A DNA stretch of 57,175 nt from Streptomyces sp. MZ04 (GCF_004684775.1 NZ_SRIC01000020.1:1-57175); one strand, 5' to 3'; positions 35,801-45,387 are shown, counted from the stretch's first letter. Made by a program: numbers and translations. The notes: generated by a model not told the origin, from the sequence alone.

Positions 35801-36446
35801 CGGGCCGAGCCGGATCCCCGTAGGCGAGGGGGTACGGCTCGGGATCCCGCGGCCCGAACAGCGCGGTAAGACCCAGGTGCACCAGCAGCGCCGCGACGGG
35901 CCACGCCAGGAGCGCGCCCTTGGCCTTGAGCTCCAGGGGCGCGTCGAACGCCACGCCCTTGCCCACCGCCTTCGCGTGCGCGACGACATCCGTCTCGGGC
36001 CCGACGAAGATCCCGAGCCGCCAGGCGAGCACCGCGCCGAGGAGTCCCCCGGCCGTCAGGCCGGCGACCAGCGGGATTCCGCCCCGCTTGCGCAGCAGGA
36101 AGACGACGATCCCGCTCACCGCGCCGAAGGCGAGCGCGAGCAGAGTGAACGTTCCGTCGACCCCGATCGCCTGCTCACTCTCGGTGTCCTTGAGGTACAC
36201 CGCGTCGCTGTCCGCGACCAGCGGCACGCGCGGCGCGAGCCACAGCCACAGCAGCCCGAGCAGGACGCCGCAGACGGCCAACGCGACCGCGATGACCGCG
36301 GCCTGCCGCACTTCGGTCTTCATGCCGGGGCCGTCCTCCTCGTGAGCCGACGGGGGAACGTCTCCGGACGGCTTGGCGGCTTGCTGCCAGGGGTCGTGCG
36401 GGGGCTCGCCGTGGGGCGGTTGGGAAGGCGTCAGCGGTGCAGTCAC
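35781..36446 (-). CDS. DUF2567 membrane protein
   Basis: 221 residues. A Pro-rich N-terminus is followed by four hydrophobic segments (AAVIAVALAVCGVLLGLLWLWLAP; TFTLLALAFGAVSGIVVFLL; PLVAGLTAGGLLGAVLAW; LLAWPVAALLVHLGLTALFG), fitting actinobacterial DUF2567. GTG 36444-36446 is likely; no SD, so the start is tentative. The stop lies in the 20-bp tandem repeat. Function unknown. Confidence 0.82.
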   Translation of the reverse strand: MTAPLTPSQPPHGEPPHDPWQQAAKPSGDVPPSAHEEDGPGMKTEVRQAAVIAVALAVCGVLLGLLWLWLAPRVPLVADSDAVYLKDTESEQAIGVDGTFTLLALAFGAVSGIVVFLLRKRGGIPLVAGLTAGGLLGAVLAWRLGIFVGPETDVVAHAKAVGKGVAFDAPLELKAKGALLAWPVAALLVHLGLTALFGPRDPEPYPLAYGDPARPEDSPNH

Positions 36447-36480
36447 CCACACATGGTGCCAGTAGTGCCCACGGACCGCG

Positions 36481-37305
36481 TCACCGCACAGCCGCCCGGC
36501 GGTACGCCCAGGTCGCGAGCGCGAGCGAGGCGACGCCGACCCCCGCGCACACCGCCAGGTCGAAGCCGACGGCCGCCCAGTCCGGATCGGGCCCGAAGGT
36601 GCGGGCGAGCGCCTCGACTCCGTACGTCGAGGGCAGCAGGTCACGCGCGTACTGCAGGATCTCCGGCATCCGCTCGGCCGGAAGCACACCGAGCAGCAGC
36701 GCCGCCGACATGCCCAACTGGCCGAGCAATGTGGCCAGTTCGGGCCGCGGCGCGAGCAGTCCGAGGGCCGCGCCGAGCCCCGCGAGCGCGGCGCCCGCCA
36801 GCGGGATCACCGCGACGAGCACCCACAGGTGGGTGAGGGGCAGCCCGAAGAGGCCGCATCCGACGATCGCGGTGACGAAGGTGCCCGGCACGGTGAACGA
36901 GGCGTAGGCGGCCGCGGCGCCCAGGACCACCGCGGCGGGCGGCACGGGCAGCGTGGCGTAGTGGTCGAGCCCGCCGTCGGAGCGCAGCTGCCCGAAGTAC
37001 TGCGCGAGCAGGTTGAGCGCGACGAACGCGACGACGAGCACGGAGGACCCGGCGACGACGGCACGCGCCTCGCCGCCCCCGTCGACCACGCCCCGCATCA
37101 GGATCATGATCCCGACGGACTGGAAGGTCGCCACGAAGAGCAGGGGGATGCGGGCCACCCGCGCCCGGGAGAGCTGCGCGCGATAGACGGCCGAGAGCGC
37201 GGGGAACAGCCGCGCGCGGGGCCCGAGGGGCGCGGGGGCGTCGGCCGCCTGCCGCTCGTGGTCGTCCCCGGCCCGCACCGCGGCTTCCAAAGGAACCGCA
37301 CTCAT
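36481..37305 (-). CDS. ABC-2 type exporter permease
   Basis: 274 residues with six hydrophobic segments after a 40-residue cytoplasmic head, the ABC-2 permease layout (RARVARIPLLFVATFQSVGIMILM ... LNLLAQYFGQLRSDGGLDHYATLPV ... LLPSTYGVEALARTFG). Follows the ATPase gene on the same strand after a 49-bp gap; together they form a two-component exporter. Substrate unknown. Confidence 0.9.
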   Translation of the reverse strand: MSAVPLEAAVRAGDDHERQAADAPAPLGPRARLFPALSAVYRAQLSRARVARIPLLFVATFQSVGIMILMRGVVDGGGEARAVVAGSSVLVVAFVALNLLAQYFGQLRSDGGLDHYATLPVPPAAVVLGAAAAYASFTVPGTFVTAIVGCGLFGLPLTHLWVLVAVIPLAGAALAGLGAALGLLAPRPELATLLGQLGMSAALLLGVLPAERMPEILQYARDLLPSTYGVEALARTFGPDPDWAAVGFDLAVCAGVGVASLALATWAYRRAAVR

Positions 37306-37354
37306 CGGACGCCCCTCCTGATCATGTGCCTGTCTCGTCGCCCGCCGGCAGAAA

Positions 37355-38479
37355 TCACGCCTTTACCAGCCCCTTGGCATTCCCGCCCAGGGCGAGGTAG
37401 ACGTCCTCCAGGCTGGGCGTGGCCAGGGTGAAGTCGTCGAGCGAGGCGAACGCGGCCCCGCCGGTGATCGCCCCGACCGCGGCCCGCGCCTCGTCGGGGG
37501 CGAGCCGCAGCGACCACCGCCGCCCGGATTCCACCGCGGACGAGCGCAGCGCCGCCACCTCGGGGACATCCAGCGGCGCCCGCTCCCGCCAGACAAGCTC
37601 GACCCGCACCTCGCCCGCGACCTGCTCCTTGAGCCCGGCCGGGGTGTCGCAGGCGATGACCTTGCCGTGGTCGAGGACGGCGACGCGGTCCAGGACCGTC
37701 TCGGCCTCGATGACGTTGTGGGTGACGAGCAGGACCGTCGTGCCGCGCTCGGCCCGGCGCCGGTCGACGGCGCCCCAGACGGCGCGCCGCGCGATGGGGT
37801 CCATGCCGGTCGTCGGCTCGTCGAGCACGAGCAGCGGCCGCTCCCCCACCAGCGCGGTGGCGAAGCAGGCGAGCCTGCGCTGCCCGCCGGAGAGCTTCTT
37901 CAGCGGCCGCGACGCGAGCGGGATGAGCGCGAGCTCTTCGAGTACGTCGTCCCGCTCGGCCCGCGCCCGGCGCACGTCGAGGCCGCGAAGGCGTGCGGTC
38001 GTCTCGACGGCGAGTGAGACGGTCAGCTCGTCGAGCGCGGTGGACTCCTGCCCCAGGTAGGCGAGGATCCGCGCGGCCCGCTCGGGGTGGCGCAGGATGT
38101 CGTGGCCGAGGATCTCGACGCCGCCGCTGTCGGGCCGCATCAGGCCGGTCAGCTGGCGGACGAGGGTGGACTTGCCGGCGCCGTTGGGCCCGAGCAGGCC
38201 GAAGATCTCGCCGCGCACGACGTCGAGGCTGATGCCGTCGGTGGCGCGCACTTCGGGTGTCGCGGGGGTGCCGCGCCGGCCACGGGCGGCGGGATACGTC
38301 TTGACGAGGTCGCGCACCGCGCAGACGGCATCGCTGCCGTAACCCTGTCGGAGCCCTTGGCGGACCCCCTGTGCCGAGCGCGTACTCACGAAGGACGAGG
38401 GTACGGGGTCCGGTGCCCGCCGCGACGCCCGGGGCGCCCCGTACGCCCTGTATCGGTCATCTCCGTACGCCTGTGTCAC
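37355..38479 (-). CDS. ABC exporter ATP-binding protein
   Basis: 374 residues. Walker A GPNGAGKST, Q-loop GQES, signature LSGGQRRLA, Walker B LLVLDEPTTGMDP and the switch His in LLVTHN are all intact. The N-terminal ~45 residues are not part of the fold, so an internal GTG (MSTRSAQG...) may be the true start; the GTG at 38479 overlaps the NYN stop (GTGA). The C-terminal ~100 residues form the DrrA-like accessory region. Partner of the permease downstream. Confidence 0.93.
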   Translation of the reverse strand: MTQAYGDDRYRAYGAPRASRRAPDPVPSSFVSTRSAQGVRQGLRQGYGSDAVCAVRDLVKTYPAARGRRGTPATPEVRATDGISLDVVRGEIFGLLGPNGAGKSTLVRQLTGLMRPDSGGVEILGHDILRHPERAARILAYLGQESTALDELTVSLAVETTARLRGLDVRRARAERDDVLEELALIPLASRPLKKLSGGQRRLACFATALVGERPLLVLDEPTTGMDPIARRAVWGAVDRRRAERGTTVLLVTHNVIEAETVLDRVAVLDHGKVIACDTPAGLKEQVAGEVRVELVWRERAPLDVPEVAALRSSAVESGRRWSLRLAPDEARAAVGAITGGAAFASLDDFTLATPSLEDVYLALGGNAKGLVKA

Positions 38480-39720
38480 TCCCCCGCACGGTCGCCCACC
38501 GGCGCGTGTTCGACCGCCGTGTGGACGTCGATCTCGCGCCAGAAGCCCGCCCGGATCGCGTACCGGTCGTGCTCGTCGATCTGGTCGTCCTTGTGGGCGA
38601 GCAGGCCGAACCGGGCCGCGTACCGCAGCAGCTCGCCGTCGACGCGGTGCGGGATGCGCGGGTACATCGTCGAGAGCTTCTGCAGGTTGTGCTGCTCGGG
38701 CAGGCGTGCCATCCAGCGGCGCGCGAACACCTGGCCCACCTCGAAGGGGTCACCGCCGACGGTGGTGATGTCCTCCTCGCGGTCGGCCCAGCGCTGCTCG
38801 GCCGTGGTCAGCTGGGCCAGCGTCGGCAGCGCCGCGGCCTCCGCGCTCTCGGCGGCACCGCCGGGCCGCTCGACCCAGCCCTTGTCGGAGGACCACCGCA
38901 GCGTCGCGTTGGTGGGGTGCTGTGCGGCGGCCGGGGCGCCGGGGCCGCGCAGGGCGGCCAGGTCCTTGGGGGTGGGGACGCCCTTGCCCGCGGGGATGTG
39001 GTGGGGGGCGCCGCTGTCGCCGTTGGCCGGGGTCTCCGCGTGCTGCACCCCGGCGGCCTCCTCGGCGGCCCGCTGGGCGCTGGCCGCGAGCGCGGACTCG
39101 GGAAGGGGCGCGGAGAGGATCGCGGCGATCTCCGGGCGGGGCGCGGGCGGCGGCGGGCAGGCGCCGCTGAGCTCCTTGGCGCGTACGGCCTTGGTGATCC
39201 AGGCCCGGTCGAGGACGCGGCGCTCGTCGGCCTCGGCGACCAGGTCCTCGGACTGGTTGTAGTCCCCGTCGGCGGCCTGCACGGCCCACAGGTGGACGGC
39301 GACGCCGTGCTCCTTGGCGGCCATCATGCCGGGCAGCAGGTCCCCGTCGCCGGTGACGAGCACGACGTCCGAGCAGGCGCGGTTGCGGGCCAGCTCCGTC
39401 AGCTCGGCGTGCATGGCGGCGTCCACGCCCTTCTGTGCCCACCGCCCGTCGCTGCGGGTCAGCGCGCCCAGGCGGACCGTCACGCGCGGCATGACGCGCA
39501 GCCTTCGGTGCTCCGGCTGCGGGACGCGGTCGGGGGCGCCGTCGAACCAGTAGATACGCAGCAGGGGGCGCTCGGTGTCGGACTCGGCACGCTCTCGGAT
39601 GCCCTGGATCAGGGCGGCGTGATCGACGGTGATCCGGGACCGGGACGGCTCGCCCGCGAGGAGACTCGCGGCGGCACCCAGCAGATACCCGGCGTCCACC
39701 AGGACGATGCAGCGGTCCAC
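38476..39720 (-). CDS. NYN (PIN-like) domain protein, putative RNA-processing nuclease
   Basis: 414 residues from GTG 39718-39720, chosen over GTG 39727-39729 because agagg is then correctly spaced. Residues 1-170 form the NYN/LabA fold with acidic metal ligands: VLVDAGYLLG, RIYWFDGAPD, QKGVDAAMHAEL and VVLVTGDGDLLPGMM. A Pro/Ala-rich linker (about 180-290) leads to a conserved C-terminal domain (FEVGQVFARRWMARLPEQHNLQKLSTMYPRIPHRVD...), probably nucleic-acid binding. Likely a Mg2+-dependent nuclease. Confidence 0.88.
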   Translation of the reverse strand: MDRCIVLVDAGYLLGAAASLLAGEPSRSRITVDHAALIQGIRERAESDTERPLLRIYWFDGAPDRVPQPEHRRLRVMPRVTVRLGALTRSDGRWAQKGVDAAMHAELTELARNRACSDVVLVTGDGDLLPGMMAAKEHGVAVHLWAVQAADGDYNQSEDLVAEADERRVLDRAWITKAVRAKELSGACPPPPAPRPEIAAILSAPLPESALAASAQRAAEEAAGVQHAETPANGDSGAPHHIPAGKGVPTPKDLAALRGPGAPAAAQHPTNATLRWSSDKGWVERPGGAAESAEAAALPTLAQLTTAEQRWADREEDITTVGGDPFEVGQVFARRWMARLPEQHNLQKLSTMYPRIPHRVDGELLRYAARFGLLAHKDDQIDEHDRYAIRAGFWREIDVHTAVEHAPVGDRAGE

Positions 39721-39729
39721 GCGATCCAC

Positions 39730-39956
39730 CCTCTTTCCCTGGAGATTCCCTGGAAGTAAAGCTTCGGGTTTCCTTCGAGTCTGCCCGACCCGGCGGAGGT
39801 TAACGGCCGGAACTCGATCTTCGGCGTGGCGTGTCTCGACTTCGCACCCCGAGAACCCTTGTTACGCACGGTAATTCTCCGAAATGCGCGGTTTACTTGT
39901 ATATGTGAATCTGGTCGCGTCCTGGCCCCCAGATCCCCCTCAGGAGGAAGATCACA
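39730..39956. other. Gene-free divergent promoter region
   Basis: About 230 bp between the NYN gene and the small forward gene. Contains an AT-richer stretch (39855-39915, including gtttacttgtatatgtgaat) where the forward promoter probably lies. No hairpin, repeat or RNA gene recognised. Confidence 0.4.
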
Positions 39957-40145
39957 ATGGCCAAGAAACAGCACCGCAAGACCGGCGTCTCGGACCGGGG
40001 TCGCGTTTCGTCCGCCGAGCAGGCGCAGGAGCAGTCGAAGACGTCCGCGGAGCAGGCCGAGTCGAGGATGAAGGAGGCCGTGCAGGGGCAGGGCAGCCCC
40101 GCCGAGGTCGCCCGCAAGCACCAGCGCCGCTTCGGCCACAACTGA
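39957..40145 (+). CDS. Small charged conserved protein
   Basis: 62 residues, ATG 39957 with a strong SD (aggagg). Basic head (MAKKQHRKTGVSDRGR), helical Gln/Glu/Ala middle (AEQAQEQSKTSAEQAESRMKEAVQ) and basic tail (ARKHQRRFGHN). No Cys, signal or membrane segment. Size, strong SD and its own terminator support expression. Resembles small streptomycete hypothetical proteins; possibly nucleic-acid binding because of the charged ends. Confidence 0.75.
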   Translation: MAKKQHRKTGVSDRGRVSSAEQAQEQSKTSAEQAESRMKEAVQGQGSPAEVARKHQRRFGHN

Positions 40146-40160
40146 CGTACACGCAGGCAC

Positions 40161-40206
40161 CGCATGAAGGGGCGCACCCGGGCTTCCGGGTGCGCCCCTT
40201 CATGCG
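40161..40206. terminator. Strong terminator between the small gene and dnaE
   Basis: Perfect 21-bp stem (40161-40181 with 40186-40206), 4-nt loop gctt. It serves the forward small gene and probably also dnaE from the other side. Its right arm runs into a tandem repeat array. Confidence 0.93.
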
Positions 40207-40290
40207 GTGGGCCTTCATGCGGTGGGCCTTCATGCGGTGGGCCTTCATGCGGTGGGCCTACATGCGGTGGGCCTTCATGCGGTGGGCCGG
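40201..40290. repeat. Six 15-bp tandem repeats at the dnaE 3' side
   Basis: Units catgcggtgggcctt start at 40201, 40216, 40231, 40246, 40261 and 40276 (unit 4 has one change, unit 6 ends differently). The first unit overlaps the right arm of the terminator and each unit recreates part of that arm (ccttcatgcg). The array ends 3 bp before the dnaE stop (40294-40296). Confidence 0.93.
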
Positions 40291-40293
40291 GTA

Positions 40294-43200
40294 CTACCCC
40301 GCCAGGCAGGACGGGCCGAGCAGCACCTTCAGATCACCGAAAAGGGCTGGATCGGGCTGCACGCGGTGCCGGTCGAGCCGCAGCACCGTCGTCTTCTGCG
40401 CCCCCTGGAGCTTGATCCGCACCTCGCTGTTGCCCCGGTGGTGGCTGAGGATCTCACCGAGGCGGCTGACCATCGGCGGGGTCACCTTCACCGTCGGGAT
40501 GGTGATCAGGACGGGCGCGTTGGTGCCCGCGTTCGACAGGTCGGGGACCTGGAGCTCCATCGCGACCAGACGCGGCACGTCCTCGCGCTTGTCGAGGCGG
40601 CCCTTGACGAACACCACGGCGTCCTCGACGAGTTGGGTCGAGACGAGCTGATACGTCGCCGGGAAGAACATGCACTCGATGGAGCCCGCGAGGTCCTCGA
40701 CGGTGGCGATCGCCCAGGCGTTGCCCTGCTTGGTCATCTTGCGCTGGAGGCCGGAGATGATGCCGCCGATGGTGACGATCGAACCGTCCGAGTAGTCACC
40801 GCCGGTGAGCTGCCCGATGCCCGCGTCGGCCTTGTCGGACAGCACGTGCTCCAGGCCGAAGAGCGGGTGGTCGGAGACATACAGACCGAGCATCTCCCGC
40901 TCCTGGGCGAGCAGATACGTCTTCTCCCACTCGTCCGTGGAGAACTCCACGTCGAGCCCGAAGCCCGGCTCGTCCCCGGCGGCCTCGTCGCCCATCCCTC
41001 CGAAGAGGTCGAACTGGCCTTCCGCTTCCTTGCGCTTGACCTGCACCACGTTGTCGATCATGGGCTCGTACTGCGCGGTGAGGCCCTTGCGGGTGTGGCC
41101 CATCGTGTCGAAGGCGCCCGCCTTGATCAGCGACTCCGTGGTGCGCTTGTTGCAGGCGGTGGCCTCTACCTTGTCGAGGTAGTCGGGGAAGGAGGTGTAC
41201 TTCCCCTTCGCCTTGCGCGAGCGGATGATCGACTCGACCACGTTCGTGCCGACGTTGCGGACCGCCTCCAGGCCGAAGAGGATCACGTCGTCGCCCTGGG
41301 CGGCGAAGTTGTGCACGGACTCGTTCACGTTCGGCGGGAGCACCTTGATGCCCATGCGGCGGCACTCGTTGAGGTAGACGGCCGACTTGTCCTTGTCGTC
41401 CTTCACCGAGGTGAGCAGCGCGGCCATGTACTCGGCCGGGTAGTTCGCCTTCAGGTAGGCGGTCCAGTAGGTGACCAGGCCGTACGCCGAGGAGTGCGCC
41501 TTGTTGAACGCGTAGCCGGCGAAGGGGACCAGGACGTCCCACAGGGCCTGGATCGCGGCGTCGGAGTAGCCGTTCTTCTTCGCGCCCTCCTGGAAGAGGA
41601 CGAAGTTCTTCGCCAGTTCCTCGGGCTTCTTCTTGCCCATCACGCGGCGCAGGATGTCGGCTTCGCCGAGCGAGTAGCCGGCGACGATCTGCGCGGCCTT
41701 CTGCACCTGCTCCTGGTACACGATCAGGCCGTAGGTGAGGCCCAGCGTCTCCTTCAAGGGCTCTTCGAGCTCCGGGTGGATCGGCGTGATCTCCTGGCGG
41801 CCGTTCTTGCGCTCCGCGTAGTTCGTGTGCGAGTTCATGCCCATCGGGCCCGGCCGGTACAGGGCCGAGACGGCGGAAATGTCCTCGAAGTTGTCGGGCT
41901 GCATCTGGCGGAGCAGCGAGCGCATGGGGCCGCCGTCGAACTGGAAGACGCCGAGCGTGTCACCCCGGCAGAGCAGTTCGAAGGTCTTCGGGTCGTCCAG
42001 TTCGAGAGCGAGCATCTCCAGGTCGATGCCCTTGTTGGCCCGGACCATCTTGACGGCGTCGTCCATGATGGTCAGGTTGCGCAGGCCCAGGAAGTCCATC
42101 TTCAGGAGGCCGAGCGACTCGCACTGGGGGTAGTCCCACTGCGTGATGGTCACGCCGTCGGTGTGCCGCACCCAGATCGGCGCGTGGTCCACGATCGGCT
42201 CGCTGGACATGATCACGCCGGCCGCGTGCACACCCATCTGCCGGACCAGGCCCTCGACGCCCTTGGCGGTGTCGATGACCTTCTTGACGTCCGGCTCGTT
42301 CTCGTACATCCCCCGGATCTCGCCCGCCTCGCTGTAGCGCGGGTGCTTGGGGTCGGTGATGCCGGAGAGGTCGATGCCCTTGCCGAGGACGTCGGCGGGC
42401 ATCGCCTTGGTGAGGCGGTCGCCCATCGCGTACGGATATCCGAGCACGCGCGCGGAGTCCTTGATGGCATTCTTCGCCTTGATCTTTCCGTACGTGCCGA
42501 TCATGGCGACCTTGTCGGCGCCGTACTTCTCCGTCACGTACCGGATGACTTCGACGCGCCTGCGCTCGTCGAAGTCGATGTCGACATCGGGCATGGAGAC
42601 ACGCTCGGGGTTGAGGAACCGCTCGAAGATCAGGCCGTGCGTGATCGGGTCGAGGTCGGTGATGCCCATCGCGTACGCCACGATCGAACCGGCCGCGGAG
42701 CCTCGGCCGGGACCGACCGCGATGCCGTTGTTCTTCGCCCACATGATGAAGTCGGCGACCACCAGGAAGTACCCCGGGAACCCCATCTGGATGATGATGT
42801 CCATCTCGTACTCCGCCTGCTTCTGGCGGTCTTCGGGGACACCCGCCGGGTAGCGGCGGTTCATGCCGACCCGGACCTCCTCCTGGAACCAGGTGACTTC
42901 GGTGAAGCCCTCCGGGATCTCGAACTTGGGCATCAGGTCGCGCTTCTCGAACATCCCGGTGGTGTCGATCTGCTCGGCGACCAGGAGCGTGTTCCGGCAG
43001 CCTTCCTGCCAGGCGTCCGAGGAGTCGATGGCGTACATCTCGTCCGTGGTCTTCAGGTAGTAACCCGTGCCGTCGAAGCGGAAGCGGTCCGGGTCCGAGA
43101 GGTTCTTGCCGGTCTGGATGCAGAGCAGGGCGTCGTGGGCGACGGACTCGTGCGCGTACGTGTAGTGCGAGTCGTTCGTCACCAGCGGCGGAATGCCGAG

Positions 43201-43836
43201 CTTCTTGCCGACCCGGAGCAGGTCGTCGCGGACCCGGCGCTCGATGTCGATGCCGTGGTCCATCAGCTCCAGGAAGTACCGGTCCTTGCCGAAGATGTCC
43301 TGGTACTCGGCGGCGGCCTTCACCGCCTCGTCGAACTGGCCCAGGCGCAGCCGGGTCTGCAGCTCACCGGAGGGGCAGCCGGTGGAGGCGATCAGGCCCT
43401 CCGACCACTGGGAGATCGTCTCCTTGTCCATGCGCGGCCACTTCTGGAGCCAGCCTTCGGCGTACGCGTCGGAGGAGAGCCGGAAGAGGTTGTGCAGGCC
43501 GGTCCTGTTCGCCGCCCAGATCGTCTTGTGGGTGTAACCACCCGAACCGGAGACGTCGTCGCGCTTCTGGTGCGGCTGGCCCCACTGGATCTTCCGCTTG
43601 TTGCGCCGGGACTCCGGCGCCACGTACGCCTCGATGCCGATGATCGGCGTGACGCCCGCCTTCTGCGCGGAGTGGAAGAAGTCGTACGCCCCGTGCAGAT
43701 TGCCGTGGTCGGACATGGCGATATGCGTCATGCCCATCTCATTGCAGGCATTGAACATGTCCTTGAGCCGCGCGGCACCGTCCAGGAGCGAGTACTGAGT
43801 GTGGACGTGCAGGTGCGTGAAGGGCGGCTTGGTCAC
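40294..43836 (-). CDS. dnaE: DNA polymerase III alpha subunit
   Basis: 1180 residues, full length: the replicative DnaE1-type polymerase. PHP domain at the N-terminus (HLHVHTQYSLLDG at 8-20; MSDHGNLHG), polymerase palm with PDVDIDFD at 416-423 holding two catalytic Asp, GPGRGSAAGS, then the fingers, beta-clamp-binding and C-terminal OB-fold region (VTIGGIISGLQRKMTKQGNAWA). GTG start with ggagg 9 nt upstream. Monocistronic, opposed by a terminator. Confidence 0.98.
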   Translation of the reverse strand: MTKPPFTHLHVHTQYSLLDGAARLKDMFNACNEMGMTHIAMSDHGNLHGAYDFFHSAQKAGVTPIIGIEAYVAPESRRNKRKIQWGQPHQKRDDVSGSGGYTHKTIWAANRTGLHNLFRLSSDAYAEGWLQKWPRMDKETISQWSEGLIASTGCPSGELQTRLRLGQFDEAVKAAAEYQDIFGKDRYFLELMDHGIDIERRVRDDLLRVGKKLGIPPLVTNDSHYTYAHESVAHDALLCIQTGKNLSDPDRFRFDGTGYYLKTTDEMYAIDSSDAWQEGCRNTLLVAEQIDTTGMFEKRDLMPKFEIPEGFTEVTWFQEEVRVGMNRRYPAGVPEDRQKQAEYEMDIIIQMGFPGYFLVVADFIMWAKNNGIAVGPGRGSAAGSIVAYAMGITDLDPITHGLIFERFLNPERVSMPDVDIDFDERRRVEVIRYVTEKYGADKVAMIGTYGKIKAKNAIKDSARVLGYPYAMGDRLTKAMPADVLGKGIDLSGITDPKHPRYSEAGEIRGMYENEPDVKKVIDTAKGVEGLVRQMGVHAAGVIMSSEPIVDHAPIWVRHTDGVTITQWDYPQCESLGLLKMDFLGLRNLTIMDDAVKMVRANKGIDLEMLALELDDPKTFELLCRGDTLGVFQFDGGPMRSLLRQMQPDNFEDISAVSALYRPGPMGMNSHTNYAERKNGRQEITPIHPELEEPLKETLGLTYGLIVYQEQVQKAAQIVAGYSLGEADILRRVMGKKKPEELAKNFVLFQEGAKKNGYSDAAIQALWDVLVPFAGYAFNKAHSSAYGLVTYWTAYLKANYPAEYMAALLTSVKDDKDKSAVYLNECRRMGIKVLPPNVNESVHNFAAQGDDVILFGLEAVRNVGTNVVESIIRSRKAKGKYTSFPDYLDKVEATACNKRTTESLIKAGAFDTMGHTRKGLTAQYEPMIDNVVQVKRKEAEGQFDLFGGMGDEAAGDEPGFGLDVEFSTDEWEKTYLLAQEREMLGLYVSDHPLFGLEHVLSDKADAGIGQLTGGDYSDGSIVTIGGIISGLQRKMTKQGNAWAIATVEDLAGSIECMFFPATYQLVSTQLVEDAVVFVKGRLDKREDVPRLVAMELQVPDLSNAGTNAPVLITIPTVKVTPPMVSRLGEILSHHRGNSEVRIKLQGAQKTTVLRLDRHRVQPDPALFGDLKVLLGPSCLAG

Positions 43837-44026
43837 GGTTCGAGGCCTCCGGAGAACGGTGGGCGACAGGCTGCGGACAGTCTGGGGGGACAGCGTGGAA
43901 GTCTAATCCGCGGCACTGACAACCGGTGGGCACTCAGGGGTACCGTCGTGCGTTGGACAGGACGGAACACCTGTCCCACATGTCATGCACCACCTGGCAC
44001 CACCTGTTACATGGAGGCACCCCGCG
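43837..44026. promoter_or_regulatory. Divergent promoter region dnaE / DUF2252
   Basis: 190-bp gap with no gene. Contains a 6+6 dyad ggacag-N10-ctgtcc (43955-43976) and the direct repeat caccacctg (43989-43997, 44000-44008) just upstream of the DUF2252 start. No confident -10/-35 pair. Confidence 0.35.
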
Positions 44027-45355
44027 ATGTCGGACCCGCAGGCCACCGCTGAGCAGCGCGGCGAGCAGATCCTCTCCGTCTTCGACACCGCGTTCGGTGA
44101 GCTGCTCGCCGCGGACCCCGCCGCGTTCCGGGTGAAGTTCCGGAAGATGGCCGCCTCCGCCTTCGCGTTCTACCGCGGCACGGCCTGCCTCTTCTACGCC
44201 GACCTGGAGCGCGAGCAGCACGGTGGGCCGTTCCTTGACGACCGCACGGGCCGGGTGTGGATCCACGGCGACCTGCACGCGGAGAACTTCGGCACGTACA
44301 TGGACGCCCAGGGGCGCCTGATCTTCAACGTGAACGACTTCGACGAGGCGTACGTCGGCCCCTTCACCTGGGACCTGAAGCGCTTCGCCGCCTCCGTGGC
44401 GCTGATCGGCTACACGAAGGCGCTGAGCGACGAGCAGATCACCGACCTGGTGCGGATCTACGCCGCGGCGTACCGCGAGCGGATCCACGACCTCGCTACG
44501 GGCGCCAAGAGCGACGAGGTGCCGCCCTTCACCCTGGACACCGCCCAGGGCCCGCTCCTGGACGCGCTGCGCGACGCGCGCTCGCTGACCCGCTTCGGGC
44601 TCCTGGAGTCGATGACGGAGATCCGCGACTTCGAGCGCCGCTTCGCCTCCGGCGGCGGTTCCATCGAGCTGGACGCCGCGACCCGGTACAAGGTCCTTGC
44701 CGCCTTCGACGGCTATCTGGAGACGCTGCCCGATTCCTCGCTCACCCGCCCCGACTCCTACCGCGTGAAGGACGTCGTCGGCCGCCGCGGCATCGGCATC
44801 GGCTCGGCGGGCCTGCCCTCGTACAACATCCTTCTGGAGGGCAACAGCGACGCGCTGGAGAACGACGTCGTGATCTACCTCAAGCAGGCCCAGACGCCTG
44901 CCGTGTCGCGGCACATCACCGACGCCGCGATCCGTGACTACTTCCAGCACGAGGGCCACCGCACGGTCATCTCGCAGCGCGCGCTGCAGGCGCACGCCGA
45001 CCCGTGGCTCGGCTGGACCGAGCTGGACGGCGCGGGTCAGCTGGTGGCCGAGGTCTCGCCGTACGCGGTGGACCTGGACTGGTCGGACATCGACGACCTG
45101 GACGAGATCGCCGCGGTCGTCGCCGACCTGGGCCGCGCCACGGCCACGATGCACGCGGCGGCGGACGACGAGAGCGGCCACTCCGACCTGGTGCCGTTCT
45201 CCACGGAGCGCGCGATCGACGCCGCCATCGCGGCCGACGAGGACGGCTTCGGGGATCTGCTCGTGGACTTCGCGCACGAGTACGGCGCACGGGCGCGGCG
45301 CGACCACCAGATCTTCGTGGACCTGTTCCGCAACGGCCGGATCCCCGGCCTGTAG
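44027..45355 (+). CDS. DUF2252 kinase-like protein
   Basis: 442 residues; ATG 44027 with SD ggagg. The motif IHGDLHAENFGTY (about 79-91) and NVNDFDEAYVGPFTWDLKR mirror the catalytic loop (HGDxHxxN) and metal-binding Asp of aminoglycoside-phosphotransferase/kinase folds. YRGTACLFYADL precedes them. DUF2252 proteins therefore probably phosphorylate a small molecule or protein; no substrate is known to me. Monocistronic. Confidence 0.9.
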   Translation: MSDPQATAEQRGEQILSVFDTAFGELLAADPAAFRVKFRKMAASAFAFYRGTACLFYADLEREQHGGPFLDDRTGRVWIHGDLHAENFGTYMDAQGRLIFNVNDFDEAYVGPFTWDLKRFAASVALIGYTKALSDEQITDLVRIYAAAYRERIHDLATGAKSDEVPPFTLDTAQGPLLDALRDARSLTRFGLLESMTEIRDFERRFASGGGSIELDAATRYKVLAAFDGYLETLPDSSLTRPDSYRVKDVVGRRGIGIGSAGLPSYNILLEGNSDALENDVVIYLKQAQTPAVSRHITDAAIRDYFQHEGHRTVISQRALQAHADPWLGWTELDGAGQLVAEVSPYAVDLDWSDIDDLDEIAAVVADLGRATATMHAAADDESGHSDLVPFSTERAIDAAIAADEDGFGDLLVDFAHEYGARARRDHQIFVDLFRNGRIPGL

Positions 45356-45387
45356 GCCCCCGGGTGATGCGCCCCCGTGCAACTCAT

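Noticed and set aside
40201..40290. Possible CRISPR array
   Set aside because: Repeats are contiguous 15-bp units without spacers and no cas genes are nearby.
43837..44026. tRNA or small RNA gene in the dnaE gap (and in other gaps)
   Set aside because: No cloverleaf, T-loop GTTCGA-type consensus in context, or CCA end found in any gene-free gap.
40207..44052. Forward 1281-codon open frame opposite dnaE
   Set aside because: Pure shadow: the reverse strand encodes full-length DnaE with all motifs; the forward translation is low-complexity Arg/Val/Leu/Glu, typical of antisense frames in GC-rich DNA. Its repeated N-terminus only reflects the 15-bp tandem repeats.
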